Source: Vibrio sp. CAU 1672
GTDB taxonomy: Bacteria > Pseudomonadota > Gammaproteobacteria > Enterobacterales > Vibrionaceae
Direction of reading: 5' to 3'
Assembly (NCBI RefSeq): GCF_029223195.1
Contig: NZ_JARHUF010000009.1
Location: forward strand, 112,948-176,947
Length of the DNA: 64,000 nucleotides
The position numbers and the translations under genes were made by a program. How positions within the stretch are numbered: the stretch's first letter is position 1; every line of letters begins with the position of its first letter. Positions 19,249 to 28,764 of the stretch are shown piece by piece. The notes under the pieces are model-generated. The model had not been told where the DNA came from and searched no databases. It was given only the letters and a program-made list of their open reading frames with translations.

Positions 19249-19734
19249 CTATGACTGCCAAATATTGAGACCGTTGCGATCTACTTTTTCCAGTAGCGCG
19301 CTCAGCTCTGTCCCATCCGGGAGTTGTAAACTTGGTGCGATTTCCGCAAGAGGGTAGAGCACGAACTCACGTTCTCTCATTCCATAATGGGGAATGGTTA
19401 ATCTTTCGGAATCGATCACCTCATTGCCATAAAGAATGATGTCGAGATCCAAGGTTCTTGGCCCCCAGCGTTCTTCTTTACGGACACGCCCTTGTTCCTG
19501 TTCGATGGCTTGAGTGCAGTCGAGCAGTTCAAGTGGCGTCAATCTGGTTTGTATCGCCACCACCGCATTGATGTAATCGGGCTGGTTCTGTGGCCCCATT
19601 GGTGTACTGCTGTACAGCGATGATGCGGCGACAAATTCGCATTCAGGCAACGATTTTAATGTTGCAATGGCCTGTATAGCTTGCTGGACCGGGTTGGCCA
19701 GGTTGCTGCCGACGGCGATGTACGCGGTAATCAT
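19249..19734 (-). CDS. folK: 6-hydroxymethyl-7,8-dihydropterin pyrophosphokinase
   Basis: Transfers pyrophosphate from ATP to hydroxymethyl-dihydropterin in folate synthesis. At 161 residues it has the usual size. It shows AYIAVGSNLANP at the N terminus, the YINAVV strand, and the signature RKEERWGPRTLDLDIILYG with the two catalytic/Mg aspartates. Its start overlaps the pcnB stop by 4 bp (ATGA), indicating coupling. Confidence 0.96.
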   Translation of the reverse strand: MITAYIAVGSNLANPVQQAIQAIATLKSLPECEFVAASSLYSSTPMGPQNQPDYINAVVAIQTRLTPLELLDCTQAIEQEQGRVRKEERWGPRTLDLDIILYGNEVIDSERLTIPHYGMREREFVLYPLAEIAPSLQLPDGTELSALLEKVDRNGLNIWQS

Positions 19735-21098
19735 GATTTTGCCTTGCTCTTTCTTTTGCGCGAAGGCTTACGGCGGCGCTGGCCCGGTTTTGACGGAACA
19801 CCATCTAAGTCATTGACCATCGCATGGCGCATTTCCCGACCGGCATTTTGGAAAGTTTCCCACCATTTGGCAAGTTTCTCGGTCTCACCACCTTCAACTT
19901 CGCCGCGCATTTCGAGGAAATCAAAACCAGCGCGGAACTTATTCAGTTCCATTAAGCGGAGTGCGCGTTTGCCGTTACGCCGCGGCAGTCGTAGCTGCAA
20001 CTGCCAGATTTCACGAATGGTCGCGGTGTGGCGGCGTGGAATGGCAATACTACGTACTTGTTCATCTAAGATGATGTTGCTGGCTTCCATGACCGCGTCA
20101 TAGTGACAGAGGTTGCGTTGCTCCATCAGCTTGTCCGCCAGGTCACACAGCGGGTACCACAACATGGCGGCGAACATAAACGCCGGATTGATGCGCTTGC
20201 CGTCTTCGATGCGCATGTCGGTGGAGTCTAACACTAAATCCAGCATCTGCTCGGTGAGTGACGAGTAATCTTCGGTTAAAAACTCCGCAATCGCTGGAAA
20301 CATCTGTTGAAACAGGTTGTACTCGCGCAGCAGGTGGTAGGTTTCCAAACCATTACCGGATTGCAACAGTTTGAGCGATTCTTCAAAAAGCCGTGCTGAT
20401 GGGATCTCTTGCAGCAGCGGTGCCATGTGCTCGATTGGCGCAGCGGTGTCTTCTTCGATGTCAAAGTCGAGTTTCACCGCAAAACGGATCGCGCGCAGCA
20501 TGCGGACCGGATCTTCACGGTAACGGGTCTCAGGGTCACCAATTAAACGAATTAAACGATCTTCGAGATCTTCAATCCCGCGCGCATAATCGTGGATCGA
20601 GTAGTCGGCGATATTGTAGTACATCGAATTGATGGTAAAGTCGCGACGCTCGGCATCTTCGTCGATGCTTCCATATACGTTGTCGCGCAACAGCATGCCT
20701 TGTTTTGACTGCTGGGAGATGTTCTTATTTTTCTGTTCCTGATGGTGGCCGCGGAATGTGGCGACTTCAATAATGTCGCGGCCAAACATAATGTGGGCAA
20801 GGCGAAAGCGACGGCCAATCAAGCGGCAGTTTTTGAACAAATGCTTGATCTGTTCAGGCGTGGCATTGGTCGCAATATCGAAGTCTTTGGGTTTTTGTCC
20901 CAAGAGTAAGTCTCGAACCCCACCGCCGACGAGAAAAGCATTGAAACCGGCACTATGCAGCCGGTACAGCACCTTGAGCGCATTGTCACTGATTTGCTTG
21001 CGCGAAATGTTGTGCTCTTCACGAGTAATGACATTGAGCGCGAGTTCTGGATAGTGTTCCGAACCGCTGGGTGTATAGTCGTTTGTATTCATGTGCAT
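19731..21098 (-). CDS. pcnB: Poly(A) polymerase I
   Basis: Adds 3' poly(A) tails that mark RNA for decay. The 455-residue protein belongs to the class II nucleotidyltransferases. It has FLVGGGVRDLLLGQKPKDFD with the catalytic carboxylates, and the PAP-specific motif LIGRRFRLAHIMFG, which separates it from CCA-adding enzymes. The RNA-binding region RAIRFAVKLDF follows, and a highly basic C terminus (RRRKPSRKRKSKAKS). The ATG at 21098 (or 21092) is assumed. An in-frame ATT at 21117-21119 would add seven residues and give an N terminus of nearly E. coli length, where pcnB initiates at AUU. It is first in pcnB-folK-panB-panC. Confidence 0.94.
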   Translation of the reverse strand: MHMNTNDYTPSGSEHYPELALNVITREEHNISRKQISDNALKVLYRLHSAGFNAFLVGGGVRDLLLGQKPKDFDIATNATPEQIKHLFKNCRLIGRRFRLAHIMFGRDIIEVATFRGHHQEQKNKNISQQSKQGMLLRDNVYGSIDEDAERRDFTINSMYYNIADYSIHDYARGIEDLEDRLIRLIGDPETRYREDPVRMLRAIRFAVKLDFDIEEDTAAPIEHMAPLLQEIPSARLFEESLKLLQSGNGLETYHLLREYNLFQQMFPAIAEFLTEDYSSLTEQMLDLVLDSTDMRIEDGKRINPAFMFAAMLWYPLCDLADKLMEQRNLCHYDAVMEASNIILDEQVRSIAIPRRHTATIREIWQLQLRLPRRNGKRALRLMELNKFRAGFDFLEMRGEVEGGETEKLAKWWETFQNAGREMRHAMVNDLDGVPSKPGQRRRKPSRKRKSKAKS

Positions 21099-21200
21099 CT
21101 GGCAATAACTGGGTTTAATCCAATCTTGCTTTGGTTAGTTTTCTCAGCCCTCAGGGCTAAATTTGCGGCTAATAATAGCTTACATGGTGGCATTTGAGAA

Positions 21201-22064
21201 TCACGCTGTGATCTCGAACTGTGCGGGAAGCTGCTCTAAGTGCCAATTTTCACACCCCCAGCGCAGTATTTCATGAATTTCTGCCCCGGCTACCTCAGCG
21301 CTAATTTCAAAGCCTAAGAATGCCATGGCACGCAGCAGTGTCGGCTTTGGATTATCAATATCAATGGCGGTGGCACGGTTCTGTTTAGACAGCTTATTGC
21401 CATTGATGTCCATCGCTAACGGTAAGTGTAAGTAGCTGACTTCTGGTTGATTTAATGCACGGTACAGGCTGATTTGGCGGCCTGTTGGCTCAATTAAATC
21501 GGCGCCGCGAACGACTTCAGTGATCCCCTGATCAATATCGTCCAGGACCACGGCAAGATTATATGCGAATAAGCCATCACGGCGCTTGATAATAAAATCT
21601 TCATCCACCAGCGCTGGTGGTATCTGGATTCGGCCATGCTTCTGATCGGTGAAACTGGCGACCGGATGGGTCATTTTTAGCCGGATCGCGCCTTCGGTCA
21701 AGCTTAAATCACGACATATTCCAGGGTAGAACCCCCCGTGTGCTTTGATTTGCTTACGGGTGCACTGGCAGTAATAGGCTGCGCCTTCAGTAAGCCACTG
21801 GTCGATCCTGGCCTGATAAAGGTGATGTCGCTGGCTCTGATAGACCACGTCACCATCCCAGTGCAGTTGATAGGCTTCCAGTGCCCGCAGGATGGCGTCT
21901 GCGGCGCCGGGCATTTCTCTGGGAGGATCGAGGTCTTCCATCCTTACCAGCCAGAGGCCTTGGTTGGCTTTGGCCTGGAAATAGCTGCCTAATGCCGCAA
22001 CCAGAGAGCCAAAATGTAATGGGCCGGAAGGCGATGGCGCAAAGCGTCCAACATAACGTGCCAT
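21201..22064 (-). CDS. gluQ: Glutamyl-Q tRNA(Asp) synthetase
   Basis: Paralogue of the GluRS catalytic core that attaches glutamate to queuosine at the wobble position of tRNA-Asp. The HIGH-like motif reads FAPSPSGPLHFGSL and the KMSKS-like motif reads NKLSKQN. Cysteines in YYCQCTRKQ and GICRD fit the zinc site. There is no anticodon-binding domain, so the length of 287 residues is right for GluQ and much shorter than GluRS. It follows dksA in the same direction, 73 bp beyond it, with a terminator hairpin in between, as in E. coli (dksA-gluQ). Confidence 0.95.
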   Translation of the reverse strand: MARYVGRFAPSPSGPLHFGSLVAALGSYFQAKANQGLWLVRMEDLDPPREMPGAADAILRALEAYQLHWDGDVVYQSQRHHLYQARIDQWLTEGAAYYCQCTRKQIKAHGGFYPGICRDLSLTEGAIRLKMTHPVASFTDQKHGRIQIPPALVDEDFIIKRRDGLFAYNLAVVLDDIDQGITEVVRGADLIEPTGRQISLYRALNQPEVSYLHLPLAMDINGNKLSKQNRATAIDIDNPKPTLLRAMAFLGFEISAEVAGAEIHEILRWGCENWHLEQLPAQFEITA

Positions 22065-22091
22065 GGTGTATCACTTAACTTGAGGTGTTAA

Positions 22092-22120
22092 AACAAAAAG
22101 GGAGCCGCAGCTCCCTTTTA
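22092..22120 (-). terminator. Terminator between dksA and gluQ
   Basis: On the minus strand AAAAGGGAGC pairs with GCTCCCTTTT and is followed by a T-rich stretch. gluQ starts only about 30 bp beyond, so gluQ expression probably depends on read-through; dksA-gluQ in E. coli has such an internal terminator. Confidence 0.8.
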
Positions 22121-22137
22121 ATCCTAATGATGCCTGG

Positions 22138-22584
22138 TTAACCTTGCATCTGCTTTTCTTTAATTTCGGCCAGTGTTTTACAGTCGATACAAAGATCGGC
22201 TGTCGGGCGTGCTTCAAGACGGCGGATGCCAATCTCAACACCACAAGATTCACAAAAACCAAAATCATCGTCCTTAATTTTATCGAGAGTTTTTTCGATT
22301 TTTTTAATCAGGCGACGTTCACGGTCACGGTTGCGTAACTCAAGACTGAACTCTTCTTCTTGAGAAGCGCGGTCTACAGGATCCGGGAAGTTTGCGGCTT
22401 CATCTTGCATATGATGCACTGTACGGTCAACTTCTTCCATGAGCTGGTTACGCCAAGCTTCTAAAATCTTTTGAAAGTGATCAATTTGCTCTGGTGACAT
22501 GTATTCTTCACCAGGCTTTTCCTGATATGGCTCCACACCGGCAATGGCTAGGATGCCTAACGCTTTTTTCTTTGATTCTGGCAT
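22138..22584 (-). CDS. dksA: RNA polymerase-binding transcription factor DksA
   Basis: Binds in the secondary channel of RNA polymerase and, with ppGpp, resets rRNA and amino-acid promoters in the stringent response. The 148-residue protein has a long coiled coil (about 33-108) whose tip carries D68 and D71 within [11 protein letters not shown], the equivalents of the E. coli acidic tip. A four-cysteine zinc finger follows (C111, C114, C132, C135). It is complete and canonical. It lies upstream of gluQ and downstream of sfsA. Confidence 0.97.
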   Translation of the reverse strand: MPESKKKALGILAIAGVEPYQEKPGEEYMSPEQIDHFQKILEAWRNQLMEEVDRTVHHMQDEAANFPDPVDRASQEEEFSLELRNRDRERRLIKKIEKTLDKIKDDDFGFCESCGVEIGIRRLEARPTADLCIDCKTLAEIKEKQMQG

Positions 22585-22719
22585 ACAGCATCTCCTACTT
22601 ACACCTAGTCAACTGGGGCTCAGTCGAATTAAGGCGGGTATCTATAGCAAAAAGAGGCAGTGCAGGCAATGACTGATTTGCAAACTTATCACCAATGTGA
22701 AGGTGACATCATTTTTTTG

Positions 22720-23439
22720 CTATTTACTGACAAAGTCGATAGCAGAAACGAGTCTGATTTCAGTATTGCTCAGTTCAGCTTTATAACAGAGAACTTCCAC
22801 TCCTGCGTCTTGTGCTTGTTTGAGTAATTTTGAATATTGAGCGTCTATATGGTGTGCCGCAGAGACTTTTTCAATACCCGAATGTAAAACAGTGAATAAA
22901 AGTATGGCTCTACTTCCATTTTGTGCCATTTCTGTGAGTTCTCGCAGGTGCTTTTGTCCACGAGTAGTGACCGCATCTGGAAAATACCCTTGCCCCGCTG
23001 ACGAAGCTTCATCGAGGAGCGTGACACTTTTTACCTCTATATAACACGCAGGTTTGTTGCTTGCGCGGAGCAAGATATCAATTCGGCTATTTTCATTGCC
23101 ATATTTGACTTCAGTTTGAACTGTGTCATATCCACAAAGCTCTGAGATCACATTATTTTTAATCGCTTCGACGGCCAGTTGGTTGGCGCGGGCGGTGTTA
23201 ACGCAAATGCGCTGGCCGAGCGGCGTTTCACTCAGTTCCCAGCTGTTGGGGTACTTGCGTTTTGGATTGTCGGAGGTGGAATACCACACCGTGTTGCCGG
23301 GGGTAGCACAGCCGGTCATGGCGCCGGTATTGGCGCAGTGTATGGTGCGCACTTCACCGCTGGCCAGTTGGATATCAGCCAGGAAGCGTTTGTAGCGTTT
23401 GAGCAGAGTGGCGGACTCTAGAGCGGGTTCGAAATGCAT
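22720..23439 (-). CDS. sfsA: SfsA family protein (sugar fermentation stimulation protein A)
   Basis: 239-residue SfsA-family protein. The N terminus ([12 protein letters not shown]) has the OB-like nucleic-acid-binding look of the family. The C-terminal part resembles a PD-(D/E)XK-type fold, with SRIDILL and [10 protein letters not shown] supplying the acidic and Lys residues. The exact role is uncertain; E. coli SfsA was linked to maltose metabolism and DNA binding. It lies upstream of dksA in the same order as in E. coli and is divergent from hrpB with only 19 bp between the coding starts as given, so their promoters must overlap. Confidence 0.93.
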   Translation of the reverse strand: MHFEPALESATLLKRYKRFLADIQLASGEVRTIHCANTGAMTGCATPGNTVWYSTSDNPKRKYPNSWELSETPLGQRICVNTARANQLAVEAIKNNVISELCGYDTVQTEVKYGNENSRIDILLRASNKPACYIEVKSVTLLDEASSAGQGYFPDAVTTRGQKHLRELTEMAQNGSRAILLFTVLHSGIEKVSAAHHIDAQYSKLLKQAQDAGVEVLCYKAELSNTEIRLVSAIDFVSK

Positions 23440-23458
23440 TTTGCTTATTTAGACGGGA

Positions 23459-25975
23459 ATGTTTTTATGTACAATGGTGCCATCATTACAACACAAGGTA
23501 TTTCCTTTGTCACAACTGCCGATTGAAGCCGTGATGCCCGAGTTGCTCGTGGCGGTCCGAACTCAACCCCAGGTGATCCTGAAAGCGGCCCCCGGAGCGG
23601 GGAAATCTACCCACTTCCCATTACAACTGTTATTGAATAACGTCATTCCGGGCAAGATCATTATGCTTGAGCCCCGGCGATTGGCAGCGCGTAATATAGC
23701 CCGTTATCTGGCCCAGCAGCTGGGCGAGTCGGTCGGCCAGCTGGTCGGCTATCGTGTTCGGGGAGAGGCTAGAGTCAGCAGCCAGACGCGTCTTGAGATC
23801 GTCACTGAGGGGATCATGACCCGAATGATCCAGCACGATCCGGAGTTGGCCGGGGTGGATTTACTGATCTTTGATGAGTTCCACGAACGTAGTATCCACG
23901 CTGACACGGCACTGGCGTTCAGCCTGGAAGTACAGGAGGCGTTGCGCGACGATCTCAAGTTGGTCGTCATGTCCGCTACGCTGGATGACCAAGCGCTCAA
24001 AACGATGCTGCCGGCAGCGACTTATATTGAATCGCAAGGGCGCAGTTTTGCGGTGGAAACGCGTTACCGCCCGCTAGGGGTAAACGAACATTTGCCGGCA
24101 GTGGTGGCCAAACAGATCGAAGGCCTGCTCCAGCAAGAGACCGGCTCATTACTGGCGTTTTTGCCCGGGGTTGCGGCAATAAAACAGGTCACGGAAAGAT
24201 TGTCGCAACTGCCGGGTAATGTCGAAATCTGCCCGCTGTATGGCCAGCTTAGCTTTGCTGAGCAACAGCGGGCGATCACTGCGCCAAAAGCGGGCCAACG
24301 TAAAGTGGTGTTAGCTACCAATATTGCCGAAACGTCATTGACCATTGAGGGGATTCGGATAGTCGTGGACTCCGGTTTGGAGCGGGTTGCACGTTTCGAT
24401 TTAAAAACCGGCATAACGCGCCTGGAGCAGGTGCGTATAGCCCAATCTTCGGCAGTACAGCGGGCCGGGCGGGCCGGGCGGATTGAAGCCGGTCTGTGTG
24501 TGCGGCTGTATTCCGAAAGCCAGTTTAAGCAACAGCCAGAAGTGCCGCAGCCGGAAATTTTGTACTCTGACTTAGCCAGCCTGGTGATGGAACTGGCGTT
24601 TTGGGGGGCCGGGGATATCAGTGAGCTGAAGTGGCTCAACATCCCATCCCCGGCGGCATTAGCGCAGGCGAAGCAACTGCTGGTGTCGCTCGGGCTGCTC
24701 ACCGCGCAGGGGCAGTTAACCCCAGAGGGTAAACTGGCGCATCAACTGGGTATTGAGCCTCGCTTGGCAGCGATGCTGGTTCAGTCCCAACACCACAGCG
24801 ACAAGCTGTTACATACGGCGCTGGCCGCGGTCGCCCTTCTTGAAGAGCCCGAACGGAATGTTAGCAACATCGCACACAGTCTGTACCGCTGGGTGAGTGG
24901 CTCTCACGCGAAAAAATCGATGTTGTTGAAACGAGCCCAGACGTTGGCATCCAAACTGGGTTCGGTATTCAGCCTGGCGGCGGCGGATGAGCATGCTTTA
25001 TCTTTGGTGTTGAGTTTGGCCTTCCCGGATCGTATTGCCCAGCAACGCGTTAATCAGCACGGCCGTTTTACCCTCGCTAATGGTCACGGAGCAGAGTGTC
25101 GCCCTGAAGAAACTTTGGGCGATTGTGAATATTTAGTGGCCATGGATTTGCTGCGTACCCATTCGAACTCAAGCCAAATTAACCTGGCGTGTGAGTTAGA
25201 TATCCACGCATTACAAGATACCTTCGAGGCGCTTTTTACCTCGCTTGATATGGTCGATTGGGATGACAACAGAGGCCGCCTGATTGCTGAACGCCAGCTC
25301 AAGCTGGGTCAATTGGTGATTAAGCGTGAAGCATTGCCCAGCCCGGGCAAAGATAAAATGGCCCAGGCGTTACTCAGTTATGTCCGTCGCCAGGGCTTAC
25401 AAGCCTTAAACTGGACACCGGCTGCGTGCGGGTTGCTGGAACGGATACGCTGCGCTGCAGAGTGGCTGCCGGAACAAGAGTGGCCGAGTTTTGATGAATC
25501 CAGTTTGCTCAATAGTCTAGAAGAGTGGTTAGAGCCTTATATGAGCTCGGTTTCATCGGTGAAAGAGTTAGCTAAAGTAAACCTGGTGGAGGCATTGAAC
25601 GCCCGGCTAGGCTGGCCTTTGAATCAAAACATCGACCAATGGTTACCTGAAGAGTATCGCTTGCCGACGGGCTCGAAAAAGCGCATTCGTTACCAGTTTG
25701 GTCACGCGCCGGTGTTGTCTGTACGCATGCAGGAAGTGTTTGGTGAAAGCCGTTCACCTACCGTGGCATTAGGGCGCAAACCCGTGGTGCTGGAACTGCT
25801 TTCTCCTGCTCAGCGTCCTCTTCAGGTGACCTCTGATCTGGCCGCCTTTTGGCAAGGCAGCTACCGAGAGGTGCAAAAAGAGATGAAAGGGCGTTATCCC
25901 AAGCATGTCTGGCCTGATGATCCTGCCAATCACATTGCCACAACCAAAACCAAAAGACAGTTGAATCATCGATAG
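23459..25975 (+). CDS. hrpB: ATP-dependent DEAH-box helicase HrpB
   Basis: DExH helicase of the HrpA/HrpB family; its physiological RNA target is unclear. It has Walker A APGAGKST, LEPRRLAARN (motif Ia), DEFHERS (motif II), SATLDD (motif III), ATNIAETSLTI (motif V) and QRAGRAGR (motif VI). The helicase-associated and HrpB C-terminal domains run to the end. The 838-residue frame opens at the ATG at 23459, but the family N terminus aligns from LSQLPIEAVMPELL. A TTG at 23507 with AAGG eight bases upstream is therefore a likely true start. hrpB is followed by mrcB in V. cholerae as I recall it; here the damaged feoB locus lies between them. Confidence 0.94.
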   Translation: MFLCTMVPSLQHKVFPLSQLPIEAVMPELLVAVRTQPQVILKAAPGAGKSTHFPLQLLLNNVIPGKIIMLEPRRLAARNIARYLAQQLGESVGQLVGYRVRGEARVSSQTRLEIVTEGIMTRMIQHDPELAGVDLLIFDEFHERSIHADTALAFSLEVQEALRDDLKLVVMSATLDDQALKTMLPAATYIESQGRSFAVETRYRPLGVNEHLPAVVAKQIEGLLQQETGSLLAFLPGVAAIKQVTERLSQLPGNVEICPLYGQLSFAEQQRAITAPKAGQRKVVLATNIAETSLTIEGIRIVVDSGLERVARFDLKTGITRLEQVRIAQSSAVQRAGRAGRIEAGLCVRLYSESQFKQQPEVPQPEILYSDLASLVMELAFWGAGDISELKWLNIPSPAALAQAKQLLVSLGLLTAQGQLTPEGKLAHQLGIEPRLAAMLVQSQHHSDKLLHTALAAVALLEEPERNVSNIAHSLYRWVSGSHAKKSMLLKRAQTLASKLGSVFSLAAADEHALSLVLSLAFPDRIAQQRVNQHGRFTLANGHGAECRPEETLGDCEYLVAMDLLRTHSNSSQINLACELDIHALQDTFEALFTSLDMVDWDDNRGRLIAERQLKLGQLVIKREALPSPGKDKMAQALLSYVRRQGLQALNWTPAACGLLERIRCAAEWLPEQEWPSFDESSLLNSLEEWLEPYMSSVSSVKELAKVNLVEALNARLGWPLNQNIDQWLPEEYRLPTGSKKRIRYQFGHAPVLSVRMQEVFGESRSPTVALGRKPVVLELLSPAQRPLQVTSDLAAFWQGSYREVQKEMKGRYPKHVWPDDPANHIATTKTKRQLNHR

Positions 25976-26048
25976 CCGCAATAAGCCGGATAGCGAGCAA
26001 GGGTTAACGCTACCTGGCTTATTGCTATTATCCAGCCTAAAACAGACA

Positions 26049-26073
26049 AAGCTGGCATACGGCCAGCTTTGTG
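26049..26073 (-). terminator. Inverted repeat between hrpB and the DUF4198 remnant
   Basis: ACAAAGCTGGC and GCCAGCTTTGT form an 11-bp stem around ATACG. On the minus strand a TCTGTTTT stretch follows, fitting a terminator for the DUF4198 gene; on the plus strand the tail is weak. Confidence 0.55.
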
Positions 26074-26103
26074 GTTATTTGAGTAATTATCCGCAGGTTG
26101 GAT

Positions 26104-26869
26104 TTACAGCTCTTGAGCCTCTATCCAAAGTACCGCGTCTTGTGAAAGTTCTTTACCCTGGAGCTCAGTATCCGGACCTGACCCCAGACAAGCAAAGCCC
26201 CACTTACCGGCTGCAGGGACACCAAAGATGAACATCCCGTTTTCATCGGTAATGGCGGACAATCGCTGAGGCTGGTGTGGCACGGTAGGTGTCTTGGCCA
26301 AATGCATTGGCTTTCGGATCCACGTCAGTGTTGAGGAACTCAATTTCACACTCAACCCCGGCTTTTGGCTTGCCTTCAGCAAGCAGTTGGCCGGTAAAGG
26401 TGCTGCCAGCGAACACTTGGTAAGGTTTGTTCTTAGGTACAATCTCCGTTTTCAGGCCCAGCGGGGTATCCCAACCGGTTGGAAGGCCGCCTTTATTAAT
26501 GTAGCGCTTGGTGATTTGCTGGATATAGATGTCTTCACCCGCTTCGTAGTATGGAGCGGGAACCAGGCCGAAGATGTAGTCACCGTTACGGCGAACTTTG
26601 TATTCGACCTGGTAGGCATCCGCTTTGTTCTCGTGGCCTGCCCAGGTGATCTTTTTCAGATCTTTGCGTAAATCGGTTTTCTTGTCTTTAAACTGAACAA
26701 AGAACTCTTCAGGTTGACCCATGTCCATCGCATGGCCGTTTTCCATCGGGTGGCCAAAGACTAATTTCATGTCTAGGGTGGTTGGCTTCTCTAGCTGAGA
26801 GGTCGGGGTATACATCAGTTGAAAGTGAGCCTGAGAAGCGGCGGATAGAGTTAATGCAACAGTGCCTGC
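26104..26869 (-). pseudogene. DUF4198-family periplasmic protein, start-less and frameshifted
   Basis: Remnant of a secreted DUF4198 protein (a family often found with metal-transport genes). The minus strand from about 26869 encodes the end of a signal peptide (AGTVALTLSAASQA, cleaved before HFQLMYTP) and then about 190 residues of the mature domain, including the metal-binding-like GHPMENGHAMDMG. The native start and first signal-peptide residues are missing: the sequence before AGTV is antisense feoB. Near 26250-26275 a one-base change shifts the frame. The first frame ends shortly after AFGQDTYRATPAS, and the family C terminus (AITDENGMFIFGVPAAGKWG to WIEAQEL) continues in the neighbouring frame to 26104. 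The gene is broken twice. Confidence 0.85.
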
Positions 26870-28760
26870 TGGAAAATGATCAAGAGGCAATCAAGTGGCT
26901 TGGTTTGGTACTGGATCCACAATCAATGAATGAAATCAGCAGTCTGATCCGTCAATTACAGTATCAAGCTAAGCAAACTCTCGGGAGTGAAATTAACGAC
27001 TATATTGTTGCTCAGCGTCAGTTGATGGTGACGCGGCTTTTATCTCAGAGTGTTGAGTTCGCCAGGTGTGACCCTGAGAAAAAAACTTTACCCAACGCTG
27101 TGATGCGGTGGTACTGAACAAGTTTGCTGCGCCTTTTTTCCTGATCGCCACCGTGTTTGTTATCTACCAGAGCTCTATCGTTTACGGTTACGAGTTGACC
27201 AATTACTGGTGGCCTTATCTGGCAGCGCTGCGCGAGATCATTGCCGGCCTTCTGCCTGAGGCTGGTTTTTTATATGATCCTTATGTCCGTTCGCTGGGCT
27301 TGTGGATTGTCGATTCGGCCAACACCCTGCTCAACTACATTCCCATTTTTCTGATCCCGTTTGCGCTGATCGCCATACTGGAAGATTCCGGTTATATGGC
27401 CCGGATTGCGTTTATCTCCGATAAGGTGTTGCACAAATTTGGCCTGCATGGCCAGAGTACCCTGCCGATGATCTTAGCTGGTGTCTTTGCCGGTGGCTGC
27501 GCGGTGCCCGGGGTGATGGCGACCAAAGGTATTCCGGATAACCGGGCAAGGCTGGCGACGATACTGACGGTGCCTTACATGAACTGTCTGGCGAAGATCC
27601 CGCTCTACACGCTGCTGTTGAGTATTTTCTTCGTTGAATCAAAATCACTGATGACATTTTACATCTCAACCATCAGTATTATCGCCGCCCTGTTAGTGGC
27701 CAAACTTCTGACCAAAACAGTGTTACGTAAAACCGAAACCGCGCCGTTTGTTATGGAGTTGCCGCGTTATAACATTCCGACCGTGTGCAGTGTTGTAACG
27801 CGCTCATTAGAGCGCACCTGGATGTATATCCGTAAAGTGGGCACCATAGTGCTGGCGGTATCAACGGTGATTTTTGTGTTACTGCAGTTCCCCGGAGTCC
27901 CTGAAGAACAGCAGGCCGGGTTTAAGCTGCGTGCCGAACAGGCGGTGGTGAAGTTTGACCAAGCGATCAGTACAACGGCTTATGCGGACAAGTATGATGA
28001 AACCTCACTGCCGGCGTTGGTGGATTTTTATACGGACTTTAAGAGAGCCAAACTTAACACTAAAGGGGCGGAAGCTTCCCAACGGGTTGGTGACAAGTTT
28101 AAAGCCAGAAATCGTGACTTCTATACCGTGGTTGCCCCACCGAAAGGGGACAAGTCGGCCAGAACCGTCAACCGTGCATTGAGAAAGCTGGCGTCAGAGC
28201 GTAAAAAGATCCGCAGGGAAATGAAAGAATCACGTTTAGAAGCTTCTTTGCTGGGGAGTTTCGGTCGCTGGTTAGAACCGGTCACTCAGCTGGCCGGGTT
28301 TGACTGGAAAATCAACGTTGCACTCTTTTCCTCTTTTGCGGCCCGTGAAAGCAGTGTGGCCACGTTAGGAGTGCTGTTCCAGCCGGATGAAGGCAGCAAC
28401 CAAAAACTGGAAGAGCGGATGAGCCGCTCCTCTGAGCTGGCAGCGCACGGCGAGATCGCGGCGGTGGCATTGATCCTGTTCTTTATCCTCTATCCGCCTT
28501 GCCTGGCTACGGTGATGATGATTAAGGTTCAGTCTGGGGAGTATAAGTGGATGATGCTTTCGATAGTCTTACCAACACTGATCGGCTTTACTGTCGCAAC
28601 CATGGTTTACTCGCTTGGTACTCGTTTCAACTTGCAAGGTATCGAGGTCATGTCACTGGTTTACTTTACCGGTCTGGGCGTGTTGCTACTATTGGGCTTT
28701 AAAGACCAGCTCGGCCGCAAGAAGTTGCCTGATGAAATTCCGGTTAAAAATGTGAGGTGA
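26864..28760 (+). pseudogene. feoB: feoB remnant: ferrous iron transporter lacking its G domain, with an internal frameshift
   Basis: Encodes only the membrane part of FeoB. It begins abruptly inside the cytosolic linker at LLENDQEAIKWLG (about 26867); the whole N-terminal GTPase domain and start are gone. The frame continues to about 27086, where a 7-A tract (27079-27085) precedes a shift: one frame ends at 27117, while the family sequence (TQRCDAVVLNKFAAPFF) continues from 27096 in the next frame to 28760. Both Gate motifs are recognisable (IPIFLIPFALIAILEDSGYMAR region, GGCAVPGVMATKGI) and FAARESSVATLG. The second half has about 550 open codons. A long charged cytoplasmic or periplasmic insertion spans 27920-28230. 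An 8-A tract would restore the frame. The hybrid frame 26782-27117 starts in antisense DUF4198 and is not a real gene. Confidence 0.87.
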
Positions 28761-28764
28761 GAGC

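Noticed and set aside
26294..26671. Plus-strand 125-codon frame over the DUF4198 remnant
   Set aside because: Antisense to clear protein-coding sequence, no family features.
26782..27117. 111-codon plus-strand frame as an independent gene
   Set aside because: Its first third is antisense to the DUF4198 gene and the rest is FeoB sequence that breaks at the 7-A tract, so it is a chimera made by the deletion.
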